This document shows positions 52,526 to 61,238 of a stretch of 64,000 nucleotides of DNA, in pieces (position 1 is the stretch's first letter; every line of letters begins with the position of its first letter). The notes under the pieces were generated by a model. That model saw nothing but the letters and a program-made list of their open reading frames with translations, did not search any database and was not told the DNA's origin. This DNA comes from DAOUJI01 sp965197415. Its GTDB lineage: Bacteria; Chloroflexota; Dehalococcoidia; Lucifugimonadales; JAGWBF01. The position numbers and the translations under genes are program-made. The stretch is taken from NCBI GenBank assembly GCA_965197415.1, contig OZ240207.1:2914001-2978000 (forward strand), given 5' to 3'.

Positions 52526-53326
52526 CTAAGAAGCCAGAAAACCCTGGACCGCCGACAAGAACTCGTCGGTCTTCTCCACCTCTGGGCGGTGGCCGCAGTT
52601 TTCGATGACTTTGAGGGTCGAGCCGGGTATGGAGTCGTGGAAGACGTGGCCGGCGCTGATGGGGACGATCCGGTCCTGGTCGCCCCAGACCACCAGCGTG
52701 GGCACGGCCTTGAGGCGCATGAGCAGATTCGGCGTGGAGTGGTCGTACATGTAGGGCTTCCAGCCGATTCGGCAGGAGGTCTCTCGCGCCATGTCCCAAA
52801 GCTCGTTCTGTTCAGTGGTCGGCTCCTCCGGACAGATGACATCAAACTCAGGAGTCTGGTCAGGGTTGAGGATGCCGTCAGTGATAAACACCTTTGCCAC
52901 CACCATGAACATGTCGTATATCTCGCCGGTGGGAGGCAAAATTCCCATGGGCCCCACCAAGGCCAGTTTGTTGAAGCGGCCGGGGTCCATCGAGGCCATC
53001 TGAGCCGCAAGCCATCCGCCGAATGAGAATCCTATAGCGTTGACTTTGCCCAAGCCCAGGTCGTCCAGCGCCTGGTGCTGGAAGGTGGCCAGGTCGCGGA
53101 TGTTCCGTATCCACTCCTGGGGATCGGAATCGCCGCAGCCGGGGTTTAGGGGAGTGTAGACGGTGTTGTTCTTGGCCAGCTCCTGGTGGTATTTGAGCCA
53201 ACCCGGGTGGCCCAGCTCGTCGTGAAAGATAACCAGAGGGTCGCCAGACCCTCCCTTTATTACCTGAACTTTCGACCCGGCTAAATCGTATACGTCTTCC
53301 GAGTATGTGGGGGCGGCAGTTGCCAT
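52526..53326 (-). CDS. Alpha/beta hydrolase next to the monooxygenase operon
   Basis: 266 residues. Nucleophile elbow GFSFGGW (Ser101), acid in VVWGDQDRIVP (near 217) and His in NCGHRPEVEKTDEF (near 246). The oxyanion region reads FHDEL in place of the usual HG. It is a paralogue of the hydrolase at 4456-5241 and of meta-cleavage or ester hydrolases. Its position upstream of the three monooxygenase genes on the same strand suggests it processes their product, an inference. Confidence 0.88.
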   Translation of the reverse strand: MATAAPTYSEDVYDLAGSKVQVIKGGSGDPLVIFHDELGHPGWLKYHQELAKNNTVYTPLNPGCGDSDPQEWIRNIRDLATFQHQALDDLGLGKVNAIGFSFGGWLAAQMASMDPGRFNKLALVGPMGILPPTGEIYDMFMVVAKVFITDGILNPDQTPEFDVICPEEPTTEQNELWDMARETSCRIGWKPYMYDHSTPNLLMRLKAVPTLVVWGDQDRIVPISAGHVFHDSIPGSTLKVIENCGHRPEVEKTDEFLSAVQGFLAS

Positions 53327-53519
53327 TATGGACTCCTCTTAGGGTTTGCCGCCGGGACGGTTGTCTCATAGAGGACGCCCGGCGTGACGCAATGCCCGAC
53401 GCAAGACTAAGTCATGCGTGGGGCATTCCAACTTGTAGCATAGCCCCCTTGCCCTGTCAAGCGAAGGAGCTTGGCCAGGGGGCCTTTTGACTGTCTCGGG
53501 GCGAATGGATACAGGTTGG

Positions 53520-53547
53520 GTAGAGGGGACCGGCCGGTCGCCCCTAC
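53520..53547. repeat. 28-base imperfect palindrome
   Basis: GTAGAGGGGACCGG joined to CCGGTCGCCCCTAC, symmetric apart from two positions per arm. One copy is in this window. It could be a regulatory site or a repeat-type hairpin element. Confidence 0.4.
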
Positions 53548-53592
53548 AGGTTCGCAGCATACGGCGTCACGCAGCGAAAGCTATGCCGCTGC

Positions 53593-53621
53593 TCGACGCC
53601 TAGGGGTGCCCGTGCTATGAT
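53593..53621 (+). promoter_or_regulatory. Predicted promoter of the luciferase-like gene
   Basis: TCGACG (53593-53598), 17-base spacer and TATGAT (53616-53621) with a TGC extension, 42 bases before the ATG. Confidence 0.5.
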
Positions 53622-53663
53622 TTGCGCAACCTGGCTGCTGAAGCCTACCGAGGGGAGTTGGAC

Positions 53664-54509
53664 ATGAAAATCGGAGTGAACACCAGCGTCAATTCGGACT
53701 CCTATGACGTGGCGGCCCTGGCCAAACGTGCTGAGGAATTGGGATTCGAGTCCTTCTTTCTCCCCGAACACACCATCATGCCGGTGAACGTCAACACCCG
53801 GTACCACGGGTCAGACGACGGCTCGATACCCGATTACATGACTTACATGGCCGACCCTCTGGTGGCCCTGTCCAGGGCCTCGGCTGTGACCAGCGAGATA
53901 AAGCTGGGCACAGGGGTCCTACTGGTGCCGGAGCACAACCCGGTGCTGCTGGCCAAGGAGATAGCCACCCTTGATCACTTTTCCGGCGGCAGGTTCCTGT
54001 TCGGAATCGGTTCCGGTTGGCTCCGCGAAGAAACGGAAATTATGGGCGGTGACTTCGACCACCGCTGGACCCAGACCAAGGACGCCATTTTGGCTATGAA
54101 GGAGCTTTGGACCAAGGATGAAGCGGAGTACCACGGCAAGTACTACAACTTCCCTCCGGTGCGGTGCAACCCCAAACCCGCGTCCAAGCCCCACCCTCCG
54201 GTGATACTGGGCGGATTTGCCAAGAACGTCTTCAAACGGGTGGTGGACTACGGTGACGGGTGGATGCCGACCAGGGTGACGCCCGACGACATCCGACGGG
54301 GCCGGGCTACGATTGACGAGTTGGCTGAGGCAGCCGGACGGGACCCCAAATCCATCGAGATCACAGTCTTCGGTCTAACGGCGGACGAGCCCGAGCGGAT
54401 CAAGGAGTTCGAGGACACGGGAGCCGTTCGGGCGATCGTCAGGCTAAACGAGAACCGTGGCGAGGAGTCCATCAGGGAACTGGAAAGGATGGCCGCGGCG
54501 GTTCTTTAG
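53664..54509 (+). CDS. LLM-class F420-dependent oxidoreductase
   Basis: 281 residues, TIGR03619-like. MKIGVNTSVNSDS start, LGFESFFLPEHTIMPV, SEIKLGTGVLLVPEHNPVLLAKEIATLD (cited as TGVLLVPEHNPV) and GRFLFGIGSGWLREE are the barrel motifs; NPKPASKPHPPVILGG is the typical substrate-loop region. Barrel fold, F420 or FMN cofactor. More distant from the three tandem monooxygenases. ATG at 53664 after AGGGGAG. Substrate unknown. Confidence 0.88.
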   Translation: MKIGVNTSVNSDSYDVAALAKRAEELGFESFFLPEHTIMPVNVNTRYHGSDDGSIPDYMTYMADPLVALSRASAVTSEIKLGTGVLLVPEHNPVLLAKEIATLDHFSGGRFLFGIGSGWLREETEIMGGDFDHRWTQTKDAILAMKELWTKDEAEYHGKYYNFPPVRCNPKPASKPHPPVILGGFAKNVFKRVVDYGDGWMPTRVTPDDIRRGRATIDELAEAAGRDPKSIEITVFGLTADEPERIKEFEDTGAVRAIVRLNENRGEESIRELERMAAAVL

Positions 54510-54519
54510 TTAGGGTTGT

Positions 54520-54554
54520 CCCTCACCCCAACCCTCTCCCAGAGGGAGAGGGAG
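54520..54554. repeat. Inverted-pair repeat, copy B
   Basis: CCCTCACCCCAACCCTCTCCC then AGAGGGAGAGGGAG. It is the reverse complement of the element at 52481-52516, with two mismatches. Lies between the convergent ends of two luciferase-like genes. Confidence 0.7.
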
Positions 54555-54616
54555 CGTACGTGAATGCCTCTGAATGGGAGAGGCAACTATCAGGCGAATC
54601 CGACCGACTAGGGGAG

Positions 54617-55570
54617 CTAGACCAGGGGCCAGACTCTGGTTGCCAGTGCCTCCATCTTGTCCGTGGCCTCGCCGACGCTTGTCGCCCACCTGACCATGTC
54701 GAAGGTCAACTGCGCCACGCCAATGTCTTGATAAGCTCGCACATCGCCCGCAATCTGCTCGGGCGATCCGGTGAACAGCGCCCGGTCTCCGTCTATGGGT
54801 GAGTCCTTGATGTCGATGGTTGGAGGCCTGTAAATCACCTCGATTTCATAAGGGTCCCTGCCCGCTTGTTCGGCATAGCCGGCAATGCGGCACATAGCCT
54901 CCTTAAGCTGTTCCAGAGTTCCCATCGGGAAATCGGGGTTGGTGCCCAGGGGATGCCAGGCGTTGGCCGTGCGCCCTGTCCTTCTGAGGGCTGGTGTGCT
55001 CTCTCCGCCCACCCAAATCGGTGGATGGGGCTTCTGCACTGGTTTGGGTAGGAAGGAAATGTTGGAGAAGCTGCAATATTTGCCCGCAAAGCTGGGACTG
55101 TCGCTGGTCCACAGCTCCTTCATGGCTAGAATGTATTCGTCAGTGACGGCGCCACGTTCCTTGAACGGAGGGAGTCCAAGCGCTTCGAACTCCTCCTCCA
55201 TCCAGCCCACTCCTATGCCGATAATCAGCCGGCCATTGGACACCACGTCCAGCGTGGCCAGGGCCTTGGCCGCCACCAGCGGGTTCCTGTGGGGAACGAT
55301 GAGGACCCCGCATACCAGCCGTATGTTCTCAGTCCTGCCCGCCAGATAGGCCAGCAGGGTGATCATTTCCATGGACTCGCCGGAGGGAGACCCAGGGAAC
55401 TCGCCGCTTTCGGTGTACGGATAACGTGAGTCGATGGCGTTGGGCACCAGGATGTGGTCTCCCGACGCCATCGAGTAATAGCCGAGTTGGTCGCCCCGCT
55501 GGGCAATGGCGGTTATTTCCTCGGGGCGGGCGAGCGGGCCGCGGTTGGGGATGGAGAACCCGTATCTCAT
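54617..55570 (-). CDS. LLM-class F420-dependent oxidoreductase
   Basis: 317 residues. MRYGFSIPNRGPLARPEE start, ENIRLVCGVLIVPHRNPLVAAK, GRLIIGIGVGWMEEEFEALG and KPHPPIWVGGESTPALRR are the LLM/F420 barrel motifs. It is a different branch from the neighbour at 53664. Together with the three tandem enzymes, the window has five luciferase-like proteins within 7.2 kb. ATG at 55570 follows AGGGAGG; the longer frame is unlikely. Substrate unknown. Confidence 0.88.
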   Translation of the reverse strand: MRYGFSIPNRGPLARPEEITAIAQRGDQLGYYSMASGDHILVPNAIDSRYPYTESGEFPGSPSGESMEMITLLAYLAGRTENIRLVCGVLIVPHRNPLVAAKALATLDVVSNGRLIIGIGVGWMEEEFEALGLPPFKERGAVTDEYILAMKELWTSDSPSFAGKYCSFSNISFLPKPVQKPHPPIWVGGESTPALRRTGRTANAWHPLGTNPDFPMGTLEQLKEAMCRIAGYAEQAGRDPYEIEVIYRPPTIDIKDSPIDGDRALFTGSPEQIAGDVRAYQDIGVAQLTFDMVRWATSVGEATDKMEALATRVWPLV

Positions 55571-55696
55571 AGTCCGGCCTCCCTGTAGGTTTGTTGGATT
55601 GTACGACTCAGGGAAAAGCCCGGTCAAACGAGACGCCTGGTTGACACCCAAGGAGGCCAAGGCTATGTTGTCCCCAATCCCAATAGGAGGCCAGGT

Positions 55697-57667
55697 ATGA
55701 CCTCTCCCATCGGCCCCGACCACGTATACCAGCTAGTCTCCGTGGGTGACGCGAACGTCTCCAGGGACGGCTCCTGGCTGGCCTTCACCCAGTCATGGAT
55801 TGAATCGGACGCTATGGAGAGCAGGTCCCGGATAATGGTCATGGATCTGCCCGACGGTGAACTGGCGCCCCTTGGCGTGGAGAACGCCAAGAAAGACTCC
55901 CTGCCCAAGTTCGCTCCCGACGGGTCGTCGATTGCTTTCATCAGGCCCGACGAAAAGGACAAACGCGAGGTCTGGGTGACCCCCATAGTAGGCGGCGAAG
56001 TGCGGCAGGTCACCGACATGCCAGGCGGCGTAGGCGAATACGCCTGGTCGCCTGATTCGAAAAGGCTGGCTGTGGTGTCGGACGTGGATCCCGACAGGCC
56101 CCCGGATGGGCATGACCCCAAACGTGACCCGCAGGTCAAGGTGGTCCGGAGAATCAAGCACCGGTACGACACCCTGGGCTGGAGGGGAGACGCCCACAGC
56201 CACATATACGTGGTTGGTGTGGACGGGGGCGAGTCCTTGCAGGTCACCGACGGGGACTGGGACGACCGCGCGCCGGTCTGGTCACCTGACGGCCAACGTA
56301 TTGCCTTCATGTCGTCGCGCCGGGAGGACAGGGACTTCGTGGACTACAACGAGGCCTACGTGGTCGACGCAGCTGGCGGAGAAGCCGAGCTATGGTCGGA
56401 AGGCCTTTATTCGGTGGGAGGGTTGGGATGGTCGCCGGACTCGTTGGCGTTGGCCGTCCTTGGCTCCGATGACCCCCAGGCGAACGCTGGATGGCAGAGC
56501 TGGTTATTCGTTCTCAGATTAGGCCAAGCTCCCGTCCGGCTTACGGACGGCTCCCTGAACCCTGCAGCGACTTGGGCCCCGACCCTCCCATCGCCCAGCA
56601 TTTTCTGGACCGATGAGGGGAGCATCCGTTTCTTAGCCGACTCCCGCGGAGAGACGTATCTCATTGACGCGTCCGCATCAGGTGGCTCGATCAAAAAGCT
56701 GACCGGGGGAGGGGTAGCGATGACAGGGCTGACGATGGACGCGCAAGCCCGCTGTGTCGTGGCGTCGGTTGCGTCGCCGTCGTCTCCGGGTGACCTTCAT
56801 CTTCTGGACCTGTCCAGCGGGGAGTCGAGTCAAATTACTGATTACAATCATGATTATTTTGCCGCTCACTCTCCAGCCTCTCTGGAGAAGTTCTCCATCA
56901 CCCGTGCGGACCTGGAGATACAATGCCGACTGTGGCTGCCGCCCGGATTCAACCCGTCCAGCAAATACTCCCTGGTTTTGGACATCCACGGCGGCCCCAA
57001 CGGAGTTTTCACCGACGGCTTCAACTCGATGCAACAAGTCCTGGCCACGTCGGGGTATTTGGTGCTGTGCGTAAACCCCAGGGGGTCGTCATCCTACGGG
57101 GTGGATTTTACGAAGGCCGTTTTGGATGACTGGGGAGGAGAGGACTTCCTGGATATCATGGCGGCAGTCGATGATGTATGCGGCAGGCCCTACGTGGACT
57201 CCGCCAGGTTGGGTGTCCACGGCTTCAGCTACGGAGGCTACATGACCACTTGGATTGTGGGGCATGACCATCGGTTTGGAGCCGCAGTGGCCGGTGCTCC
57301 GTGCATCGACCTTCCCAGTCTCTACTACACGTCGGACATAGGCGTCAGCTTCGGTGAGCTCCACCTGGGTGGGACTGCTATGGACAACTCCGAGGCCATG
57401 CGGGAAAGGTCTCCGTTGACCTATGCCCGCAACGTAGAGACCCCGGTCCTGCTAATGCATGGAGAAGCGGACTTCCGCTGCCCCATCAATCAGAGCGAAC
57501 AGTATTTCACAGCCCTGAAACGCCTCGGGAAAGAGGTGGAACTAGTCAGGTTCCCCGACAGCTCCCACAGTCTTAACCGCTCCGGCCACCCCCGCCTCCG
57601 AGAGGAGTACCTGAAACGGGCGCTGGACTGGTTCAACTCCCGCCTGGGCCGGACAAAGCTGTTGTAG
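55697..57667 (+). CDS. S9-family prolyl oligopeptidase-like serine peptidase
   Basis: 656 residues. N-terminal TolB-like beta-propeller of WSPDG repeats (VWSPDGQRIAFMS, LGWSPDSLALAVLG), then an alpha/beta peptidase domain. The nucleophile is Ser511 in HGFSYGGYMT, the acid lies in HGEADFRCP (near 593) and the His in PDSSHSLNRSGHP (near 624). It cleaves small peptides, usually in the cytoplasm; no signal peptide is visible. ATG at 55697 after GGAGGCC. Acylaminoacyl-peptidase or dipeptidyl-peptidase activity cannot be separated. Confidence 0.93.
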   Translation: MTSPIGPDHVYQLVSVGDANVSRDGSWLAFTQSWIESDAMESRSRIMVMDLPDGELAPLGVENAKKDSLPKFAPDGSSIAFIRPDEKDKREVWVTPIVGGEVRQVTDMPGGVGEYAWSPDSKRLAVVSDVDPDRPPDGHDPKRDPQVKVVRRIKHRYDTLGWRGDAHSHIYVVGVDGGESLQVTDGDWDDRAPVWSPDGQRIAFMSSRREDRDFVDYNEAYVVDAAGGEAELWSEGLYSVGGLGWSPDSLALAVLGSDDPQANAGWQSWLFVLRLGQAPVRLTDGSLNPAATWAPTLPSPSIFWTDEGSIRFLADSRGETYLIDASASGGSIKKLTGGGVAMTGLTMDAQARCVVASVASPSSPGDLHLLDLSSGESSQITDYNHDYFAAHSPASLEKFSITRADLEIQCRLWLPPGFNPSSKYSLVLDIHGGPNGVFTDGFNSMQQVLATSGYLVLCVNPRGSSSYGVDFTKAVLDDWGGEDFLDIMAAVDDVCGRPYVDSARLGVHGFSYGGYMTTWIVGHDHRFGAAVAGAPCIDLPSLYYTSDIGVSFGELHLGGTAMDNSEAMRERSPLTYARNVETPVLLMHGEADFRCPINQSEQYFTALKRLGKEVELVRFPDSSHSLNRSGHPRLREEYLKRALDWFNSRLGRTKLL

Positions 57668-57684
57668 AAGAGACGGTATGACGA

Positions 57685-58158
57685 TTAGGCCCCGGCCATG
57701 GCCAGGATTTCGTCCCATTCGTCGTTGGTGACGGGCTGGATAGAGAGGCGCATCCCCCTTCTCACCAGAGGCATCTTTTCCAGCTTGGGGTTGGCCTTGA
57801 CTTCCTTCAGAGTGATCTCCCTGGGGAGCGGAGCGTCGCCCTTGATGTCCACCATGAACCAGATGGGGTTGTCCGGGCTGGACTTGGCGTCATAGTAACG
57901 GCTGTTGGAGTCCCACGAGGAGTTGTCGGGATAGCCCTCCCGGACGATAGTTGCCATGCCCACCACCGACGGTTCGCCCGTGGAGCTGTGGTAGAAGAGT
58001 ACCCTGTCACCCACTTTCATGTCGTCCTTCATGAAGTTGCGGGCCTGGTAGTTCCTCACGCCGTCCCATTCAGCGGTCTGCCCTTCCTCAGACATCAGGT
58101 CAGAGAAGGAATAGGCGTTGGGTTCGGACTTGAACAGCCAATATCTGGTCTCGGCCAT
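57685..58158 (-). CDS. EVE-domain protein (THYN1-like)
   Basis: 157 residues, a single EVE domain (PUA-related fold) that binds modified cytosine or other modified bases. WLFKSEPNAYSFSDLM start, TAEWDGVRNYQARNFM, DRVLFYHSSTGEPSVVGMA and WFMVDIKGDAPLPREITLKEVKA (cited as WFMVDIKGDAPL) are family marks. It may recognise modified DNA or RNA; physiology unknown. An extended -10 TGGTATACT lies about 75 bases upstream on the minus strand. Confidence 0.9.
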   Translation of the reverse strand: MAETRYWLFKSEPNAYSFSDLMSEEGQTAEWDGVRNYQARNFMKDDMKVGDRVLFYHSSTGEPSVVGMATIVREGYPDNSSWDSNSRYYDAKSSPDNPIWFMVDIKGDAPLPREITLKEVKANPKLEKMPLVRRGMRLSIQPVTNDEWDEILAMAGA

Positions 58159-58286
58159 GATGACCCTCCCTCGGTCCGGCGGTTGCGATGAGCATGGGGA
58201 CGCCTAATAAAGACAGCCCCATTAGTATACCATCGGCGTCCGCCTACAAAGATAAAGGGACCGAGACACGGAGGGCCTTGCGTTTT

Positions 58287-58541
58287 CTACACCAGGGAGC
58301 TGACCTCGTACACGTCGCTCGGGGAAATTTCCACACCGTTGGCTATGTGGGACTGGCACACGGCTTCGACGGAGGGAGCCTCAGAAAGGCAATAAGCGTC
58401 GCCGTTAGCGCCCATGAAGACATTTAGGGGGATGGAGCCGAATTGGTCGGCCTTTGCAGCCGTGATGGTTTCCTTCATCTGTGAAATAGCCGCGGGGGGC
58501 ATCTCAGGCATCTTTGCGTGATAGTCTATGAACTTGGGCAT
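58287..58541 (-). CDS. DUF4242-like small protein
   Basis: 84 residues: MPKFIDYHAKMPEMPPAAISQ, then AYCLSEAPSVEAVCQSHIANG and a C-terminal SPSDVYEVSSLV. The CLSEAPSVEAVCQSH pattern resembles DUF4242 proteins, of which the Streptomyces SCO4226 member binds nickel; I do not claim metal binding here. ATG at 58541 follows AGGAG; the frame extends five codons upstream. Probably a small ferredoxin-like fold. Confidence 0.6.
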   Translation of the reverse strand: MPKFIDYHAKMPEMPPAAISQMKETITAAKADQFGSIPLNVFMGANGDAYCLSEAPSVEAVCQSHIANGVEISPSDVYEVSSLV

Positions 58542-58588
58542 CTCTGCTCTCCTCATGGAATTCTGGGGAATCGGCCGCCCGTCTACGG

Positions 58589-58942
58589 CTACATGCCTTT
58601 GACCAGCCCAATGATGTTGCCTTCAGGGTCACTAAAATGGGCGATGGTCACGTCGGGCATTACGGCAGTTACAGGGAGCGTGGTCGTTCCACCCATAGCC
58701 TCGGCCCGGTCCAAGTGGGCTTGCAGGTCGTCCACCTGGACGTAGAAGGTGACCCTGTTGACGCCGTCTGCTGCGTCGCCTATGCCGCCGCCTATGCCCG
58801 GACCCTCGCTAGGGGCGTTGACTATTCCGTAATTCATGGGATTGGACGAGTCGATGTGCCAACCGAAAAGGTCTCCGTAAAAGCTCTTGAGGGCGTCGGC
58901 CTGTTTCGACTGTATCTCGAAGTGAACCACGGGGTTGGGCAT
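58589..58942 (-). CDS. VOC-superfamily (glyoxalase-like) protein
   Basis: 117 residues with the vicinal-oxygen-chelate repeat: HFEIQSKQADALKSFYGDLFGW, GIGGGIGDAADGVNRVTFYVQVDD, and FSDPEGNIIGLVKGM at the end with the usual Glu-rich strand. VOC proteins include glyoxalases, dioxygenases and resistance proteins. Activity is unknown. Follows the DUF4242-like gene on the same strand, both between EVE and the ArsR unit. Confidence 0.85.
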   Translation of the reverse strand: MPNPVVHFEIQSKQADALKSFYGDLFGWHIDSSNPMNYGIVNAPSEGPGIGGGIGDAADGVNRVTFYVQVDDLQAHLDRAEAMGGTTTLPVTAVMPDVTIAHFSDPEGNIIGLVKGM

Positions 58943-59026
58943 GCGAACCTCCTTGAATTGCCTCGGTGTTGATTTTGAGGGCGGCTGCCCAACTCCGGGT
59001 AGGCCGCGCTCGCCGTGGCTTGTACG

Positions 59027-59491
59027 CTATCGCGAAACCCAAGGGTCTGGCCCCGGGTCTCCCTCTTCGGCCGCAGTCGCCAGCCTCGTCGTGTAGTGGT
59101 CCCAGCCTTCCGAATGTCGTTCACGACTCTCCGGAGTGGGGAGGTCGCTGTGCACCAGTCGGAGGACCGTGCCGTCCTCGTCGGGAATCAGACTGACCTC
59201 GACAGTGGTCGAGCCGGGCGGTACGGCGGCGTCTCCTTCCCAGCCCCAGGTGAAGACAATCCTCGAATGGGGCGTCAGTTCGACATAGTGGCCGTTCGCC
59301 TTGTTCTGGCCAGTAATGTCCACTCGGAAGATTCCTCCTGGGACTGGGTCAAGAGTTATCTCTATCCCCATCCAACGGGCCATTTTCTCAGGGTCCGTGA
59401 AAAAAGCGTAGACCGTTTCAGGTCTCGCGGCTATTCTCACTTCCTTCTCGACGGCCTGTCCGTCAATTCCGCCTGCGCCAGTGGATGTCAT
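59027..59491 (-). CDS. SRPBCC/AHSA1-domain protein, partner of ArsR
   Basis: 154 residues: EVRIAARPETVYAFFTDPEKMARWMG is the START/AHSA1 helix-grip start, followed by VRIVFTWGWEG and TVEVSLIPDEDGTVLRLVHSDL. ArsR-SRPBCC pairs are common and often respond to stress or xenobiotics. The ATG at 59491 overlaps the arsR stop (ATGA). Ligand unknown. Confidence 0.88.
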   Translation of the reverse strand: MTSTGAGGIDGQAVEKEVRIAARPETVYAFFTDPEKMARWMGIEITLDPVPGGIFRVDITGQNKANGHYVELTPHSRIVFTWGWEGDAAVPPGSTTVEVSLIPDEDGTVLRLVHSDLPTPESRERHSEGWDHYTTRLATAAEEGDPGPDPWVSR

Positions 59492-59814
59492 GCCTGACCC
59501 TCCATGTTTCTCTTGACCTCCTCCTCTGCTTCGGCCTCTCTGGATAGTCTTGTAAGGCGGTCTTCCCAAAAACGGCTCAGGTATTCCACTAGCTCGTTAA
59601 GCCCTTCGGGTCTAGCCCGGTACATGCGTCTTGTGCCCGATGTCCTCATGGAGACCAGACCGGCGTCCATCAAGACCCTCAAATGTTGCGAAATTGCGGG
59701 TCGGGTTACATCGAACCGGGAGGCGATTTCCCCGGCTGACATCTCCGAACTGCGGATGAGGTGGAGTATCTCCCTCCGTCGGGGTTCTGCGAGCGCTCTC
59801 AATGGGACGTCCAT
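59488..59814 (-). CDS. ArsR-family transcriptional regulator
   Basis: 108 residues, a winged helix-turn-helix: LAEPRRREILHLIRSSEMSAGEIASRF then VTRPAISQHLRVLMDAGLVSMR. There is no ArsR-type CxC metal site, so it is a non-metal sensor or a coregulator working with the SRPBCC protein. It faces a 30-base palindrome that covers its own promoter, suggesting autoregulation. ATG at 59814 is preferred; the in-frame GTG is three bases upstream. Confidence 0.88.
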   Translation of the reverse strand: MDVPLRALAEPRRREILHLIRSSEMSAGEIASRFDVTRPAISQHLRVLMDAGLVSMRTSGTRRMYRARPEGLNELVEYLSRFWEDRLTRLSREAEAEEEVKRNMEGQA

Positions 59815-59824
59815 CACGAATATG

Positions 59825-59854
59825 TTAGCATAGACTTACGTAAGAATCAACTAA
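59825..59854. promoter_or_regulatory. Palindromic operator over the arsR promoter
   Basis: TTAG-N6-CTTACGTAAG-N6-CTAA, symmetric about 59839.5. On the minus strand a TTGATT -35 and TAACAT -10 with a 17-base spacer flank the CTTACGTAAG core. An ArsR dimer bound here would block RNA polymerase. Confidence 0.6.
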
Positions 59855-59943
59855 CCATAGGGGCGCGTAAGTAGTCGAAATCGCACGTACGCGGTCGAAT
59901 CAAGCGATGGCGGACCGGAGTGGGGTGGTGGGGCTTCTGCTGC

Positions 59944-61035
59944 TCAGTCGCTTCCGGCCTCGGTCATTGCCAGAGGCAGAGGAAGCTGCTGAATCGACCC
60001 GAAACCCGACACGCCCACGCCGAGAAGGCGGAAAGACCTGCCCGGTGTCAGTTCGTTGGAGAGCAGCCTCCATCCTTGCTCGAGAATATCCGACTCCTCG
60101 TGGGTCGGCACGAGGAGGGTTGCTTGGCGCGTGAAGGTGGTGAAATCGGCCAGGCGCAACTTAACTGAAACGGTGCGTCCCGGAAGGGCTTTACGTTCCA
60201 GTTGTTTAGCAACTCGCTCAGTGAGTCTGGCCAGGACTTCTCTAAGCTCGACGGGGTCGCTTATGTCGTTCGCAAACGTGGTTTCAGCGCTCACAGACTT
60301 GGTCTCCCGGTCCGTGTTCACCCGGTCGTGGTCTATGCCCCGGGACCGGTGCATCACCCACTCGCCTCGTTTGCCGAAACGCCTCTGGTGCCAGTCAAGG
60401 GGCATCTCAGCCAGCTGCCCGATGGTCTCCACCCCCTCCTGGCGCAGACGTTCGGCGGTCTTGGGGCCGACGCCGGGGAGCTTCCCCACTGCCAGGGGCG
60501 ACAGAAATGCGGCCTCTTCCCCGGGATGCACTACCACCAGACCATCGGGTTTCTGGAGGTCAGAGGCGATCTTGGCCACCGATTTTCCGGTGGCTACTCC
60601 AATTGACACCGTCAGGCCCGTTTCGTCGTGGACCCTGGACTTAAGGTCTATGGCGATGGCCAGGGGAGGTCTCCTCTCCTCTACGGCCCCTGTGATGTCC
60701 AGGTAGGCTTCATCCATGGACATGGGTTCCACGAGGTCGGTGACTTCCTGGAACATGCCCATTACCTGGTCGGAAATCTCCTTGTACCGTTGGAACCTGG
60801 GAGAGACTCGGACCCCCTCGGGACAGAGACGGACTGCGCGGCTCATAGGCATGGCCGAATGGACGCCGAACTTCCTGGCTTCGTATGACGCTGTGGCAAC
60901 TACGCCCCGGTTTTCGGGGCTCCCGCCGACTATGACGGGCTTGCCCGCGAGGTCGGGGTTGTCCAGCTGCTCCACCGCCGCGTAGAAGGCGTCCAGGTCG
61001 GCATGTATGATGTAGCGCCCACTGGTCTCGTCCAT
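59944..61035 (-). CDS. dinB: DNA polymerase IV
   Basis: 363 residues, Y-family translesion polymerase. IIHADLDAFYAAVEQLD holds the first catalytic Asp, EPMSMDEAYLDIT the second acidic pair, and KSVAKIASDLQKPDGL the palm. The little-finger domain and an HhH-like LPGVGPKTAERLR follow. It bypasses lesions at the cost of fidelity. The C-terminus ends without a clear beta-clamp motif that I can pick out. ATG at 61035. No SOS box recognised upstream. Confidence 0.95.
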   Translation of the reverse strand: MDETSGRYIIHADLDAFYAAVEQLDNPDLAGKPVIVGGSPENRGVVATASYEARKFGVHSAMPMSRAVRLCPEGVRVSPRFQRYKEISDQVMGMFQEVTDLVEPMSMDEAYLDITGAVEERRPPLAIAIDLKSRVHDETGLTVSIGVATGKSVAKIASDLQKPDGLVVVHPGEEAAFLSPLAVGKLPGVGPKTAERLRQEGVETIGQLAEMPLDWHQRRFGKRGEWVMHRSRGIDHDRVNTDRETKSVSAETTFANDISDPVELREVLARLTERVAKQLERKALPGRTVSVKLRLADFTTFTRQATLLVPTHEESDILEQGWRLLSNELTPGRSFRLLGVGVSGFGSIQQLPLPLAMTEAGSD

Positions 61036-61238
61036 GCCTAGATTCTACGCCTGGAGCGGCGGCGGGGTCTAGGAATCGGTGTCGCCTGGGTTGCGTTATA
61101 GTCAGAAACGGGGACGGGCGGTATTGGCACTGACTCATGGTGTGTCAGGTTGAGCTTTCGCCAGCTTTGAATTCCATATAGAATTGGAAATGCCCTCCAT
61201 AAGGACGTTACCCAACCCCGTCGGCTAGGAGGATTGAC

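Larger units (their letters stand above)
53327..53663. other. 337-base divergent intergenic region
   Basis: No convincing gene. Between the hydrolase (minus) and a luciferase-like gene (plus). It holds a 28-base imperfect palindrome at 53520-53547 (GTAG...CCGGCCGG...CTAC) and the promoter of the plus gene at 53593-53621. Confidence 0.5.
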
